NCBI RefSeq assembly: GCF_002968835.1
Contig: NZ_PKQK01000004.1
Span: forward strand, 248,001 to 312,000
Direction: 5' to 3'
DNA from: Paenibacillus sp. PCH8
GTDB lineage: Bacteria; Bacillota; Bacilli; Paenibacillales; Paenibacillaceae
DNA: 64,000 nt
The position numbers were made by a program, and so were the translations under genes. Positions 63,529-64,000 of this stretch are shown one piece after another. The notes under the pieces were generated by a model. That model saw only the letters and a program-made list of their open reading frames with translations. It was not told the origin of the DNA and did no database searches. Within the stretch, counting starts at the first letter, position 1. Each line of letters begins with the position of its first letter.

Positions 63529-63612
63529 ATGAATGAAAGCAGAACAGCCATCAAATGGCTAACGGATACTTTAATCCACGGCGTACAGATAAGAGGTGAT
63601 CATCATGAGTGA
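63529..63612 (+). CDS. 27-residue leader frame overlapping the P450 gene
   Basis: ATG 63529 follows AAAGGAGAG and encodes MNESRTAIKWLTDTLIHGVQ then IRGDHHE. Its stop overlaps the start of the P450 gene (by 8 bases), so it could couple translation. It may be a genuine leader peptide or a remnant. It is not recognised. Confidence 0.4.
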   Translation: MNESRTAIKWLTDTLIHGVQIRGDHHE

Positions 63613-64000
63613 TGCAACTTACATTCCACAGCCCAAAATGTATGGCCCACTTGGCAATTTGCCTTTGATTGATAAAGATAAACCAACGTTATCGTTAGGC
63701 GTTCTGGCTGAACAGCATGGACCGATATATCGACTTACCGTTCCCGGTTATTCCGGTTTAATCGTATCTGGACCAGATCTTGTCGCTGAGTTATGCGATG
63801 TGTCCCGTTTTGACAAATTTGTATACAATGAACTCGAAAACGTACGTGCCTTTGGAGGGGATGGGTTATTCACAAGCAGAACATCAGAGCCCAACTGGAA
63901 AAAAGCCCATAACATTCTGCTTCCCACCTTCAGCAAGCAGGCCATGAAAGGCTATCATCCCATGATGGTCGATATTGCCGAACAGTTGATCAACAAGTGG
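63605..64000 (+). CDS. CYP102-type cytochrome P450 / reductase, N-terminal part (runs off window)
   Basis: The frame from ATG 63605 is open to the window end and covers 132 residues. It starts TYIPQPKMYGPLGNLPLIDK and continues LAEQHGPIYRLTVPG, VSRFDKF, GDGLFTS, EPNWKKAHNILLPTFSKQAM. These match the N-terminus of the P450 BM3/CYP102A family, self-sufficient fatty-acid hydroxylases in which P450 and a diflavin reductase are fused in one chain of about 1050 residues. The haem-binding Cys and the reductase lie beyond the window, so the fusion is inferred. AGAGG upstream supports the start. Confidence 0.88.
   Translation, partial: MSDATYIPQPKMYGPLGNLPLIDKDKPTLSLGVLAEQHGPIYRLTVPGYSGLIVSGPDLVAELCDVSRFDKFVYNELENVRAFGGDGLFTSRTSEPNWKKAHNILLPTFSKQAMKGYHPMMVDIAEQLINKW

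Noticed and set aside
1..64000. CRISPR arrays, tRNA or rRNA genes
   Set aside because: No regularly spaced repeats and no tRNA or rRNA signatures were noticed when reading both strands; a dedicated scan was not possible.

Overview
The window looks like chromosomal DNA of a Paenibacillus-type member of the Bacillales. The reasons are typical Gram-positive ribosome binding sites, sigma-A promoters, CcpA cre sites, LicT antiterminator targets, a T-box leader, a LexA/DinR-type box, a BirA operator, many plant-polysaccharide hydrolases and sugar PTS systems, and a CYP102-type P450. The genus is inferred from the overall gene mix; no rRNA gene is present to confirm it. I saw no tRNA, rRNA or CRISPR array.

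Layout. 1-21 kb is mainly carbohydrate use: a partial GH35 beta-galactosidase, a secreted GH5 mannanase, L-rhamnose catabolism (RhaEW fusion and RhaA), an RNase J, a scar of degraded phage genes, a LexA-box trio of tiny genes, a sucrose cluster (ScrR repressor, GH32 hydrolase, EIIBCA), a secreted GH5 endoglucanase and a fuconolactonase-like amidohydrolase. 19-25 kb is an aryl-beta-glucoside cluster (phospho-beta-glucosidase, LicT, EIIBCA) with two RAT/terminator switches and a perfect cre. 24.6-30 kb holds an ABC-F protein behind an elaborate leader, then BioY divergent from an ECF module in which one ATPase is fused to EcfT, sharing a BirA box. 30-33 kb has small accessory genes. 33-40 kb has a two-component system divergent from a lipid-linked glycosylation operon (GT39, GT2, GtrA, GalU). 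40-46 kb has a methyltransferase, a T-box-controlled aspartate-semialdehyde dehydrogenase, an unassigned structured RNA candidate, a BASS transporter and a lipoprotein. 46-54 kb has an SDR, a TauE-like permease, a 793-residue polyprenyl synthetase fusion and a large PAS hybrid kinase. 54-64 kb has an SgrR-like regulator with a divergent MFS exporter, a 5'-truncated ABC gene with its partner, heme O synthase, a thioredoxin-reductase-like flavoprotein and the start of a CYP102 gene.

Three families of small inverted-repeat elements sit between genes. Family A (about 190-228 bp, three copies) brackets the phospho-beta-glucosidase gene and abuts the truncated ABC gene. Family B (418 bp plus an 85 bp fragment) and family C (166 bp plus an end fragment) are the others.

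Five genes carry a single-base frameshift that one added base repairs completely. In four of them the missing base belongs to a run of G on the coding strand. That pattern suggests either homopolymer sequencing error or slippage, so those genes should not be treated as dead without checking reads.
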